Source of the DNA: Gracilaria domingensis
Lineage: Eukaryota; Rhodophyta; Florideophyceae; Gracilariales; Gracilariaceae
Direction of reading: 5' to 3'
NCBI GenBank assembly: GCA_022539475.1
Contig: VCMS01000003.1
Coordinates: 84,983-148,982, forward strand
Length of the DNA: 64,000 bases
Shown: piece by piece, positions 8,466 to 18,960 of the stretch
Numbering within the stretch: the stretch's first letter is position 1
Layout: each line of letters starts with the position of its first letter
Program-made: the position numbers and the translations under genes
The notes under the pieces: model-generated
Told to the model about the DNA's origin: nothing
The model's input: the letters and a program-made list of their open reading frames with translations, nothing else
Database searches by the model: none

Positions 8466-9815
8466 TCTTGCAGCCGAGTTGCTCTGTGCCAACGTTATCG
8501 TAGATTCTTGACTCGCGGCGGAGTCGCTCTGTGCTAATCGTTCTCGTGGCTTTTTGACTCGCGGCAGAGTCGCTCTGTGCCAAACGTTCTCATGGCCTCT
8601 GCACCCGCAGTCGCTCTGTGCCAAACGTTCCCGTGGCTTCTGAACTCGCAGTCTCTCTGTGCCAAACGTTCTCGTGGCCTCTTGACTCGCAGTCGCTCTG
8701 TGCCAACGTTCTCATGGCTTCTTGACTCGCGTCGGAGTCGCTCTGTGCCAAACGTTCTCATGGCCTCTTGACTCGCAGCTCTGTGCCAAACGTTCTCATG
8801 GCCTCTTGACTCGCAGCTCTGTGCCAAACGTTCTCATGGCCTCTTGACTCGCAGCTCTGTGCCAAACGTTCTCGTGACCTCTTGACTCGCAGTCACTCTA
8901 TACCAACGTTCTCATGGCTTCTTGACTCGCGTCGGAGTCGCTCTGTGCCAATGGTTTCATGACTCGCAGTCGCACTGTCCCAAGCGTTCTTGTGGCTTCT
9001 CGACTCGCGGCGGAGTCGCTCTGTGCCAAACGTTCTCGTGGCTTCTCGACTCGCGGCAGAGTCGCTCTGTGCCAAACGTTCTCATGGTCTCTGGACTCGC
9101 AGTCTTTCTGTGCCAAACGTTCCCGTGGCTTCTGAACTCGCAGTCTCTCTGTGCCAAACGTTCTCGTGGCCTCTTGACTCGCAGTCGCTCTGTGCCAAAC
9201 GTTCTCGTGGCCTCTTGACTCGCAGCCGCTCTGTGCCAAACGTTCTCGTGGCCTCTTGACTCGCGGCAGAGTCGCTCTGTGCCAAACGTTCTCGTGGCCT
9301 CTTCACTCGCAGTCGCTCTGTTCCAAACGTTCTCGTGGCTTCTTGACTCGCAGTCGCTCTGTGCCCAACATTCTGGTGGCTTCTCGACTCGCGGCAGATT
9401 CGCTCTGTGCCAAACGTTCTCATGGCTTCTTGACTCGCAGTCGCTCTGTTCCAAACGTTCTCGTGGGTTATTGACTCGCAGTCGCTCTGTGCCTATCATT
9501 CTGGTGGCTTCTCGACTCGCGGCAGATTCGCTCTGTGCCAAACGTTCTCATGGCCTCTTGACTCGCAGTCGCTCTGGGCCCAACATTCTGGTGGCTTCTC
9601 GACTCGCGGCAGATTCGCTCTGTGCCAAACGTTCTCATGGCCTCTTGACTCGCAGTCGTTCCGTGCCAAACGTTCTCGTGGCTTCTTGGCTCGCGTCGGA
9701 GTCGTTCTGGGCTAAACGTTCTCGTGGCCTCTTAACTCGTAGCCGAGTCGCTCTGTGCCACACGTTCTCGTGGGCTCTTGACTCCCGGCACAGTCGCTCT
9801 GTGCCAAATGCTTTG
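8466..9815. repeat. Minisatellite, about 32 units of 38-48 bp
   Basis: The array is head to tail, with core CTCTGTGCCAAACGTTCTCG, then TGGCCTCTTGACTCGCAGTCG. There are three main length classes: 41 bp with GCAGTCG, about 46 bp with GCGGCGGAGTCG or GCGGCAGAGTCG, and about 38 bp lacking TCG. The longer form contains CGACTC...GAGTCG, able to form a small stem. Copies 9320-9447 and 9448-9575 form a three-unit higher-order repeat of about 128 bp. The array stays open in several frames (up to about 199 residues) because the unit lacks stops, but the frame rotates with unit length, so I do not call it coding. Confidence 0.93.
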
Positions 9816-9925
9816 TGCCGGTTTGCAACGACGATGGCTCACCGCGGATCCCTGTTCATCCAATGCACTCTTTCATGACTGAGTTCTTTTGCGTCGCGGC
9901 GCGTGTGCCCGATACGCGCACTGCG
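9755..9925 (+). repeat. Diverged duplicate block, copy 1 (copy 2 near 10760-10925)
   Basis: The end of the minisatellite and the sequence after it (GCTCTTGACTCCCGGCACAG, later GCTCACCGCGGATCCC and TTCATCCAATG) reappear about 1 kb downstream in the same order as GCCTCTTGACTTTTGACGGA, GCTCACGGCGGAGCC and TTCATCCAATGG. The array and its right flank are therefore parts of a larger repeated unit that is now diverged. Confidence 0.65.
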
Positions 9926-11662
9926 CTTCTACACAACCCGCAGTTGTTGTATATGCCTTTCAACAACTCGTTGCCTGCGGTAACCCACCGTTCGAGGTGG
10001 TGACTACCGAAACGAAGTATGTTGCTTGCTGGGATAACCCGACACATATCCTCTGCACACAGTTTGATGTTTTCGGAGACCGGCCATCCGTACTGCGGAA
10101 TTCATCATTCAATCTACAAGTTCTTGATTTGTGCTCCGGAATTCATGGTACAAGCTTCATCTTCAAAGCAGCTAAGTTCAAACGAGGGACTCGCTCAACA
10201 TCATCAACTTCACTGCGGAAATAATGGCTCTTCTTCATGAGACATGACTCTAACCTTTGCGAGGATAATAGCTTATCACGCGTGTTCATTGAACCAGCTT
10301 CTCAGAACGGTTTTTTCCATGTACACAAAAGCCATATCCATAGGTGATCTCTATGATCATTCTTCGGTCAACTCCAAGAGCTCAATTCGATATCAGCCCT
10401 GTGCTACGAGCGTTTCGTGCAGATTCGAATTTCATGGAAGCCTATCATTTGCGTCCAACAAGTTTGCAGCTGCATTGTCTCTTCACGAGATGCATACAAA
10501 GTTGGAGAAATACATGCGGATATCTGCCACGCAAAACAAGAGCGGGTGTTCAAAAGACGTTAGCGGGCTTCGGAACCACGAACCCTGCTGGATGCGCGCA
10601 GCCTCCGTCCGTCATGATGTCGTAGGGCTGTATCTGCAAAAGCGTGAGGCGCGGGAGGGGGTCAGTTCAGCAAAAGGCCTGGCTCGTCACTGCTGCGCGC
10701 TCTGCAGCCATCTGTTCACTCTCCCGTTGCGGCAGGGGAACTTTTATAGCCACTGGTGTGCCCGTTCGCGTGGCCTCTTGACTTTTGACGGAGTCGTTCT
10801 GTGTCAGTTCGTTGTGCCCGTTTGAAATGGCGTTTGCTCACGGCGGAGCCTTTTTCATCCAATGGACGCACTAACGGTGGAGTCCGTATGCGTTCGTGGC
10901 GCTCGTGCCCGTTGATAGGCTCATCAGTACGCTATGCTCCTACAACTGTACGTGTAGATTACATCGGAAGTTTCGTGATAGTGCTTAGAGAAGGGTCCAA
11001 GGAAACAAGTTACTTGCTGATAGAGAGAAGTAACACGGGTGATTCATCGAAATTCATTTCCACACTTGACGAAGGAAGCGTAACTGTAGGCTTCGAAGAT
11101 CGGGGCTGTTTGGGGACGGGTCTCTGCTTTCGTCTGCGGCGCGGGTCGGCGGGTTCGTGATATCTGGGTAGAGTTCGACAGTGAATCTGCTGACATTCTC
11201 TGGGGTCAGCAAAGTCACTGCGTAAAAATCCGAGAGGCATTAAGCTGCGATGGCGAGTACGTGTGGTTTTGCAAGCAGATGTACAATCCGGACCTAATAT
11301 AGCTGTTTCAAACCAGAGGTGTCGGTTCTCAATGATTATCCTTTGCCCGCTAAACCGTTGTTACATGAAAAGACCCGGAGCTTTGTGAATGCTTCTCATG
11401 AGAAATGTTGCAGTCACAATCCTGGCAAATCCATATCCTGTACCAACCTTCGTACCAGATGATCAGCACATGATGTCATGATTTCAAAAATCCAGACATG
11501 CCCTTGTATCTTTTGGTCAAGAATCGATTCAGACCTGTACATCCCTCGATTAACCAAATTGCTGTGGTAATCCGAAAAGGTCGGCTCGACGTACTGCGGA
11601 AGTTTACCACTGAGATCTTTCACTGAAGCGGCCTCATTCGCACGGCGTTTCATGGGCTTTCC
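9816..11662. other. Intergenic spacer with a decayed repeat copy
   Basis: This is about 1.85 kb between the minisatellite and the JMJD7-type gene. It holds the second copy of the duplicate block (near 10760-10925), including one isolated, diverged minisatellite unit. Frames of up to about 190 residues occur, but none has a recognisable domain. The last few hundred bases are likely promoter and 5'UTR of the gene starting at 11663. Confidence 0.4.
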
Positions 11663-12928
11663 ATGAGTTGTATGCTAAGCATGAAACAGGCACTAGACTC
11701 TCTATATCAGGAGTCCCGATCCTTATGGGTTCCGTATGCAGTCGCAGAATATAATACTGAACCGACGGCTTTGCCATTCTTGCGAGATCACGTTAGTCAG
11801 TCTTTGCCATGTGTATGGCGATCTGCCGCTGCCTCATGGCAAGCCATCTCTTTGTGGGATGACGATGGCTTCGCGTACGTGCGCGAAAAGGTTGGTCAAA
11901 AGCGTATTGAAATCACGCATACACCAAATGGAAGGGCGGATGCAGTAGTTCAAATCTGTCGTTCGAAAGAGGAAGACCGCCATGCAGTCTTTGCCATGCC
12001 AGAGCAACGAACGTATCGTTTCTCAAAATTGCTTGACGACCTATTACGCCATGATTCTCACAAACATCACTCTTCATGTGATTGTAGTCACGTGCCATAC
12101 TATTCTGCGCAGAATTCGAGCCTGGTGACTGATATGCCTGAACTTGTCCAAGACATCGATGAGAGCTTATTCGAGTTCGCAACCGATGCGTTCGATGCGC
12201 AACCTAGCGTACAGAACATATGGATCGGAGATGGTCGTTCAGTATCGACCACACATGCTGACCCCTATGAGAATCTATACACAGTTGTCAGTGGAACAAA
12301 GATATTTCAGCTTCGTCCGCCATGTGACGCAGCGTTTTTGAGCAAACCAGCTCTGCAGAATGCAAGATGGAAAGCCATCGACACTTCGAATAACATATAC
12401 GGCAGCAATGAATCGACGCAGGTCTCAGAATCAGAACATGAGTTTCAACCTGTGACCCAATTTGACGGGTGGAAGCTCGTCAAAGAAGAGGGAGAGACAG
12501 CTTGGATAGATGAAGGCACAATAGATGAAAAGCACGCAAGCTGTCTAGAAATTCGTCTACATGCAGGTGATATTTTGTACATTCCCGCGCTATGGTGTAC
12601 GTTTTCTGCAATCGCTTAGCAGAACGACGTCGCGTTCTGTGTTTGTCGCTGGACTCTAACTTGCTCATTGGTCTTTCTCGCGTTGTTCGTTTTTGTACGT
12701 GAAATGCGCATTTAACGATCGTCACGTATGAACGTCGTTGTGTCCAAAGACCATCGTGTCTGTCAAGAAGGTGTAACGATAGCAATCAACCTTTGGTATG
12801 AGATGTCGTTTGGAAGAGATTGGATCTACAGGGAGCTGTGTTCAAGCTTACGGATGGTCGCCGAAAACGAAAGAACCGAACACCCAGGAGAAGACAAGCC
12901 TTCCAATCCTAACACATGGAGTAGGTAG
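11663..12928 (+). CDS. JmjC hydroxylase, JMJD7-like (two exons, 370 aa)
   Basis: The exons are 11663-12596 and 12750-12928. The intron is 153 bp, with donor T|GTACGT and acceptor CCAAAG|AC, and splicing restores ALWYHRVCQEGVTIAINLWYEM, a classic JMJD7 motif. The whole length aligns from memory with JMJD7: an N-terminal region with VPYAVAEYN and LRDHVSQSLPCVWRSAA, TPNGRADAV, and the cupin core THADPYENLYTVVSGTKIF, which carries iron ligands H198 and D200 and the 2-oxoglutarate Lys213. The distal iron ligand H313 is the second residue after the splice. Human JMJD7 is a (3S)-lysyl hydroxylase of the translation factors DRG1 and DRG2. The same role here is inference. Without splicing, the frame stops a few codons after ALW and the enzyme lacks its third iron ligand. 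Confidence 0.88.
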
Positions 12929-13366
12929 CCCTCTAGGTTAGCTCACGATTGATTCGTGCGGTGGTCGGAGGCCGGTAGCAACATGTGAAGGCGAACGAGA
13001 CATACGACAAGCGGTACGTGAAAGGTGTTGTCGGATCAAAAAACATGCGTGCATTGATCTGGACAACTCATTGCTGGCCACGTGTGGAAACTTAAGTTGC
13101 CAACTTACGCTAGTAGCGTAAACGCTTCGAGCATCGCCGTGCGGCCCACGGACAGCCTCCAAGAAATCAAAGGCGCACACTAGCGCGTCTACGCCGCGCA
13201 GCCGCAGCGCAATCACTACCAGCTCCGCCCGCCTTCAACGGCGCGTCTCACGTCCGACAGCCGTCTTCGCGAGCGCCCAGGCTTCCAGCATATATGGCCT
13301 TCCACCGCTAGCCCGCACAACTTCGCGCCACACCCTCGCACGTACAGCCTCGTTCGACACCGACAA
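12929..13366. other. Spacer and promoter of the PWI-like gene
   Basis: This is 438 bp between the JMJD7-type stop and the ATG at 13367. The composition becomes C-rich and pyrimidine-rich toward the gene. No TATA box or repeat is evident. Confidence 0.35.
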
Positions 13367-14854
13367 ATGACCGCCCAACGCCGGCCGTCCCCGCCGAAAC
13401 GGCGTCCGCAGCAACCAGTGCAATCTCCAACTTCACCCATCCACAAGCCTCACCACCGTCAGAAAGACCCGCCAACCCCTTCCGCAGACTCCCGCGACCA
13501 CCCGCCTCAGCCTGCGCCTTCTGGCAAAAGACGGCCCTCCGATGAGGCAAGCCATCCGCCCGATAGGTCTCCCCGCTCCCCGTCTCCGCCACCGCCACAA
13601 GCAGCGTCCAATTTTAGCATAGACGATGTTAAATACTACCTTGGTAAGAAGCTTCGTTTCCTGCATACCGACGAACGACACGTTCTCATTGCAGTTTGCG
13701 TGGCACATCTCAGGGCGTCCGGAAATCGTCAGAAGGATGCGGTCAGGACCTCACTCTCGCCGTTTGTCGAGGACCCCAATGTCTTTATCGAGAAGATGTG
13801 GAAGTACATGAGCGTGCGACCAGAGCCCCATCACGCATCTGTGCCAGATGACGCGCAGAACGGACGTGATCAACCATCTACCCAAGTACGGGCGCCTTCC
13901 GACGCGTCCGTATCCGAAGATAGATCACGCCTTCGTCGGCGGCGGCGAAACAGAAGCAACCGATCTCGTTCTCCTTCCACTTCTTCCATGCGACGCTATG
14001 CCCGCCAAGACTCTCGTGAACGGAGGAAACATGAACGCCGTGCGAGAAGACGCCGGAAGCGAGGCGATCGCGATCGTCGTCTTGATCGCCGATATGACTA
14101 TGGAAGCGCATCTGAAGATGATGATCGCGGTCGACGCCCTCGAAAACGTCGTCGAAGGCATCGGTACTCAGACGACGAGTCTGATAGGGAGCGCTATTAC
14201 GCAGAGCGAGATTCTCGTAGATATGCACCCGGTCCTGGTCCAGATCGTCACTCTAACGGAAGGCACCCAGAAGAACGTGATCGGAGTCCTCCACCTGCCT
14301 ATCGAAGATCAGATCATAGGTACGGAGAGAGGCGTGATCGCAGTCCGTATGGCCATCCGCCAGATCGTCGAAATTTAGACGATCGCGAACGGGACCGAGA
14401 ACGCGAACGCGAACGCGACCACGACCGCGAACGCGACCACGACCGCGGACGCGACCACGACCGCGAACGCGAACGCGAACTCGACCACGACCGTGACCGC
14501 GACGGGGAGCGGAGTCCCATTCGTCACGAAAGGATTGACAGACCGAGGGATTTGAGAAACGAATTATCTCGAAGAACGCACGACGAAGAAGGCGCGACAC
14601 GACGTGGCTACGGTGGTGGTGCCCGATATGGTGTTAATGTTCCATCTCCTCGTGACCGGCGTTCGGCTGTTGAAGAGGACATGAAGCAAGACTCCGAAGT
14701 GTTTGGAGATCGTGAGAGTGTAGAACCGAAACCTAGTCCTAGGCCTGGGCCGGGCTCTTCGGTAGACAGCAAGGGGCATGAAGCTTCATCAAAACTGCAG
14801 CATTTACGTTCGAAAGCGTTGGCTAGTTTGAAGAAGACTCCATCTTTGAAATGA
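13367..14854 (+). CDS. PWI-like, RS/RE/RD-rich splicing factor (495 aa)
   Basis: Single exon from the ATG at 13367. Residues 1-80 are Pro/Ser/Arg-rich. Residues 83-150 form a compact helical region, FSIDDVKYYLGKKLRFLHTD to SPFVEDPNVFIEKMWKYM, whose end resembles the PWI domain of RBM25 (recalled motif: E-x-F-x-x-K-M-W-R-L-L). From about residue 180 the protein is an RS, RE and RD region: SR clusters (SRSPSTSSMRRYAR), then a run of RERER and DHDRERDHDR units near residues 345-385 encoded by short tandem DNA repeats. PWI plus RS architecture is typical of nuclear splicing proteins such as SRRM1 and RBM25. No RRM is visible, so it is not a full RBM25. The role in pre-mRNA splicing is inferred and the PWI assignment is moderate. 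Confidence 0.75.
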   Translation: MTAQRRPSPPKRRPQQPVQSPTSPIHKPHHRQKDPPTPSADSRDHPPQPAPSGKRRPSDEASHPPDRSPRSPSPPPPQAASNFSIDDVKYYLGKKLRFLHTDERHVLIAVCVAHLRASGNRQKDAVRTSLSPFVEDPNVFIEKMWKYMSVRPEPHHASVPDDAQNGRDQPSTQVRAPSDASVSEDRSRLRRRRRNRSNRSRSPSTSSMRRYARQDSRERRKHERRARRRRKRGDRDRRLDRRYDYGSASEDDDRGRRPRKRRRRHRYSDDESDRERYYAERDSRRYAPGPGPDRHSNGRHPEERDRSPPPAYRRSDHRYGERRDRSPYGHPPDRRNLDDRERDRERERERDHDRERDHDRGRDHDRERERELDHDRDRDGERSPIRHERIDRPRDLRNELSRRTHDEEGATRRGYGGGARYGVNVPSPRDRRSAVEEDMKQDSEVFGDRESVEPKPSPRPGPGSSVDSKGHEASSKLQHLRSKALASLKKTPSLK

Positions 14855-17192
14855 ATGAGTCCAACGCTGCATATGAACTAACTAATCACTCGTTTGATCC
14901 ATATCGAATCGCATGACGTTTTACGGCCACGAAGTAGTATGACTTTGCGAAAACGCTATGATCAGTTCCTGCGAAGGTAAGTTAAGTGCAATTTGAAGTA
15001 TGAATGGTTGCCGTTCACATGCGTTCCGTGCTTGCTTTCAGGGCATTTTTACTGCGATGAATGACTGCGAGCTACATTGAGCTACGTTGAGCTACACGTC
15101 CATAAGATGGACTTTTGTTTCGTATCCTGGGTTTCTTTATTTATGTTCTTCTGTGTTTCCGGGCAGCGATGTTTTCTGCTGTTTTTCAGAGAGGGTTTAC
15201 CATCAATGTGGCGATAGCTTTGGAATTCGTTCTCTTTATTACTCGTACATATATCGTCTTTCGGAAAATGTGCGTACTACACTTGCTTTGCGTGATGGTT
15301 GGTGTGGTACACTTTAAGAATTTACTTTGTGCTTGTGAGGTTTTACTCCAAACGCTTCTATAGTTCAGAGGGCAAATAGTTTTCAAACAAGTGATGCTCT
15401 TATTTCGTGAACCTTGTAAGCGCATCGGGGTGTATCTAAGGCACTTGTCGTGAACGACAAGTGGCGCTTTTCTTTTGGCGTTGGACCCCGTTGCAACTTT
15501 TTCCCCTTAACATACAAGTAGACAAAGATGTGGTCTTTCCTTTCTAGGTGGCGTAGGAGAAGCTCCGGACGACATCTCCAACCGGCATCCGTTGTTAAAC
15601 TGTGCGTATGCTGCGAAGAGAGGAGCTGGGGTTTCGGAACAATCACGATGAAGAAGATCGACTGATATAGTAAACTCATGCGGCACTTTTTGGTGTTGAG
15701 TTAGCGCGTTATGGATGAGCATAAATTTCATGTCTCGGAAGGTTACAGACCTGCGAATGTAGTAGTTTCTTGGAAAGAGATCTTTCCATGGTGCAAACTT
15801 CATCGTTCGATGACATGCTCAGATGATGCAATGCGTTTCTTTCTAATCGAAGATGAAGATGTTTGGGCTTGCCGTCTGTCTTGCACCAGACATCTGCTGA
15901 ACCCAAAATTATTTCCAGCTTCGAGAACAGGCTTGCAATATGTGTCCAGGATCATCGCAATGAGATTGAGAGATAATGCAGGCCGAAGTATGTTCATGAT
16001 GAAATATTTTAAGCTCAGTCTTGAGGTATATGAAGAAGGGAGGGTGTGATACATTCGGAAGAGCTCGTAAAGAAAGGGAATGAAAACTGTGCTACACTAG
16101 TTGCCGTGAGGAGTTTATTATATATCACGGTGTCTGATGCAGATTGTCAGGGATATGAAAGTATATACACCCTCCTAGAGTAGGCGCCGCAGAGAAGAAG
16201 AGATGATTAGTGACATCGGCCCAAAAATGCATTGACGTCTCGGATGAAAGTGATCGACGTTCGTTCCGCAGTCGAAGTAAACAAAAATGCAATCGATAGG
16301 TAACCGAAGTAAAGAATAAGGAACGTGTATTACAATGATCATCATCCTGTGGGGGCCACGCTTGTTTCGCCCAGAGAAGGTAGAAAAAAAGTTCTCGTGA
16401 AGGAATTTTAACAAGCCTTTACATTCAACCCGCTGATGCGCTGGTCGAAGTGGGCGGAAGGAAGCACTTTTCTTTGTCGATATGTACTAGAAAAAGGATC
16501 TTTGAAAGTTACAGGAGCGATGCAAATTCGTTTCATGCCGAGTCGCAGTTTGGTTACGAGCTGCGCGAAGAATTATTTCCGACGAAGTACAACAATCGAC
16601 CACTAACTGTGATGGGGACATTGACCATAACGGTTTTAATTCAGATCATGCATGAAGGTACGGGTATGTTTCATAGACGTGAACTATTTGGCAACGGATT
16701 CTACCTTGGGGACGACCTTCTTCTTCTTCTTCTTTAATATGGTCTGCAACTTTTTTTTGAAGCAGGCGAACCACGGAGAGTTTTCGTGATCTTTGCGTCG
16801 TCGTCGTCATTTTTGGCCTCCGTAGAGTCTCGTACGCATGCTCATTTCGTCTCGTCCGTTAGATTGCGGATCGAGTCCAGGCACCGCGTGGAGGCGAGTA
16901 GCACGTTCCCGAGACGACCTTCATCGATCAGCATGTCTGTACGATTCTCCCACGCTCTAGGACGGTATTATTCCACAACGGTCAACCGATCGCCATCGTG
17001 GGTAACCACAAATTCACGCGAACCACGAAGGACGCACCCAAATACCAACGTGGCAACCGGTACCGTTACCGGAGAACAACATCTCTTGCATGGTTAGGTT
17101 GGCACGTGCTTTGCACATTACTGCAACCCCAATATGCCCCATTCTAAAGAGGGGAAAACGGGATCATCGCCATCCAACGCGTCATGTCTTTC
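14855..17192. other. Intergenic spacer, decayed sequence
   Basis: This is about 2.3 kb of AT-richer DNA. Only small frames occur; the best is a 112-codon ATG frame at 15711-16049, listed separately. There is a short triple repeat of GAGCTAC(A/G)TT near 15070-15091. The part from about 16790 may belong to the Gypsy fossil next to it. Confidence 0.35.
15711..16049 (+). CDS. Weak candidate: hypothetical protein (112 aa)
   Basis: ATG frame MDEHKFHVSEGYRPANVVVS to LEVYEEGRV. It is compositionally protein-like, but I recognise no family and no partner exon. It lies in a decayed intergenic region, so it may be a fragment of an old element or chance. Confidence 0.15.
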   Translation: MDEHKFHVSEGYRPANVVVSWKEIFPWCKLHRSMTCSDDAMRFFLIEDEDVWACRLSCTRHLLNPKLFPASRTGLQYVSRIIAMRLRDNAGRSMFMMKYFKLSLEVYEEGRV

Positions 17193-18960
17193 TCAGAAGT
17201 TGACGTGGTGCACTTGTGCAGACCCGCCTTGGCGGCCACTAGTTCTAAGCAGCACGGGACACACCGTTCGCCGGTTAAGGAACACAGAAGGTCCAAGAAG
17301 GAAGTCCGTTTTGATTCGGATTCGTCGAGTACCGACGAAAGGCATCCGATTAAACCGGAAAAGTCCCTGGTGCGTTCTTACAGTTATCTGTTCAGCGGAA
17401 GGTTTGAGTTGAAGTCGACGTCGACCATTTGTCACTTTTGTTAGAACAACCCGAGAGATCCGGAATGGAAGATCGTTGCTACGAGTTTTAAGTAGCTCGG
17501 CCCTCTCATCACTGAGTCGGAACAACTGGATCTCGAACACGTTCCGGATTGACAACGCGAGAAGTTGTGAGAGGCTGCTTGAGTTAACTTTCATGTGTGT
17601 GTATGTGTGTTTTCTATCACGGAACGTTTTCGCGTTCCTGAGCTACAACAGCAATATTTGGGAGGCTGCACAGCTTCGGACCAGCGAGCAACCCCTCCTT
17701 CCGAGGCTTGAGATGACCCACAAACGGAGCTACATTGATCCTTATCCGTACCTCTAAGTGAATACGGGAGGTCCTCCGTGTAGCCGCTACATACGACTGT
17801 GCCTCACTGGTACCAAGCATGCCAGCTTCTTGGACATATCTATCAACGATGTAGGTAATCCTTCAAAGATAAGAGCCTTCGATAACCAACGCTTCGGGTT
17901 TCGCCTTACGCGGAAGGCATTGCTCTGAGAGCTCTCGACGCGATCCGTGGCATGCCTTAGCAGCGACAATCCGCGCCGGGCGCCCTCCGGCTCGAGCATG
18001 GGCCTTCCATCATGCGAATGATCCCAAAACGGGCGACTGGTGCGAAACGCGTGGTGGAACCATTGCAGCCCCAAACCGCGAAACGTTCAAGGCTAATTTT
18101 CTCATGAGCACCCATCAGAAGCTTAAGCCTTCCTTGAACCTAGCTTTCCACGAGCCTCTCTCAAGTTAGAAACAGCTTGGAACCAATCTGTCATGATGAC
18201 GCGGTCCACGAGTAGTGTCATCACGGATTGGAAACACCGATGATCCGACGCGGACCAGAGCCGTACGATGGGCGCCCTCTGGAGATTCCCCAGTGGTATA
18301 CCCAGTGGAGAACGGGCAAACCGCACTGACGGAGCTGCTGACACTTGCGCAAGCGCGAGTACCGTACCCTTGACTTCAATTCTTGATCATGAACCATGTC
18401 ATGATCATCATGTCGCTGCGCACTGATTGTGCACATTGCACTGCCATGAACTCCACGGCGTTATCACCAGGACAACATGTCCACGTCCCCCTGAAGCTGT
18501 TCCCAAGCTTGCATTACAAACTCTGATGTTGGAACGGAAGCAGTATCTGCATTCTTCCATTAGTCAAAAGGACCATGGACAACCAGAGATACACTCGTAC
18601 TCGAGAAGTCTAACAAACACTCGCGCTTTCGGATGGTTTCTCGGAGTCAAGTCCCGCGAGCGCGAAGCCTCGCTCACCACGAAGCATATTCTCTGTAATC
18701 CATTTTGCCAAGGGCCTTGTCCCAGTGCCGAGAGTTCTATTAGCCCTAGCCAGAAGAACTCTAGCTTCTTGCGATGGGTTCGGAACAAGATTTTCTCGGT
18801 GAGCTGTTCGTCGCCGTGCCCGCAATATCGCCGAGGTAGCCCTATTGCTTCAGAATGTACGGATGTTCCCAAACCGTGTTGCAGCTTTTCATGTTCGATA
18901 GGAGGCCCAGTAGGCACAACTGCGGTTCTTCCGATGGCACATCGAACCCACGCGTAGCGG
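17193..18960 (-). mobile_element. Ty3/Gypsy-type retrotransposon fossil (reverse transcriptase part)
   Basis: On the reverse strand a frame near 17193-17594 contains LKPSAEQITVRTHQGLFRFN followed by RMPF, matching the Ty3/Gypsy reverse transcriptase stretch before the catalytic motif. Upstream on the same strand, up to about 18960, several reverse-strand frames have protein-like composition and may be the rest of the polyprotein. The element is broken by many lesions in several frames and I see no paired long terminal repeats, so it is an old relic. The outer limits are approximate and the parts other than reverse transcriptase are uncertain. Confidence 0.55.

Noticed and set aside
8534-9878. 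Repetitive proteins of up to 199 residues read from the minisatellite on both strands
   Set aside because: Unit lengths of 38, 41 and 46 bp are not divisible by three, so the frame rotates; the openness reflects a stop-free unit, not selection.
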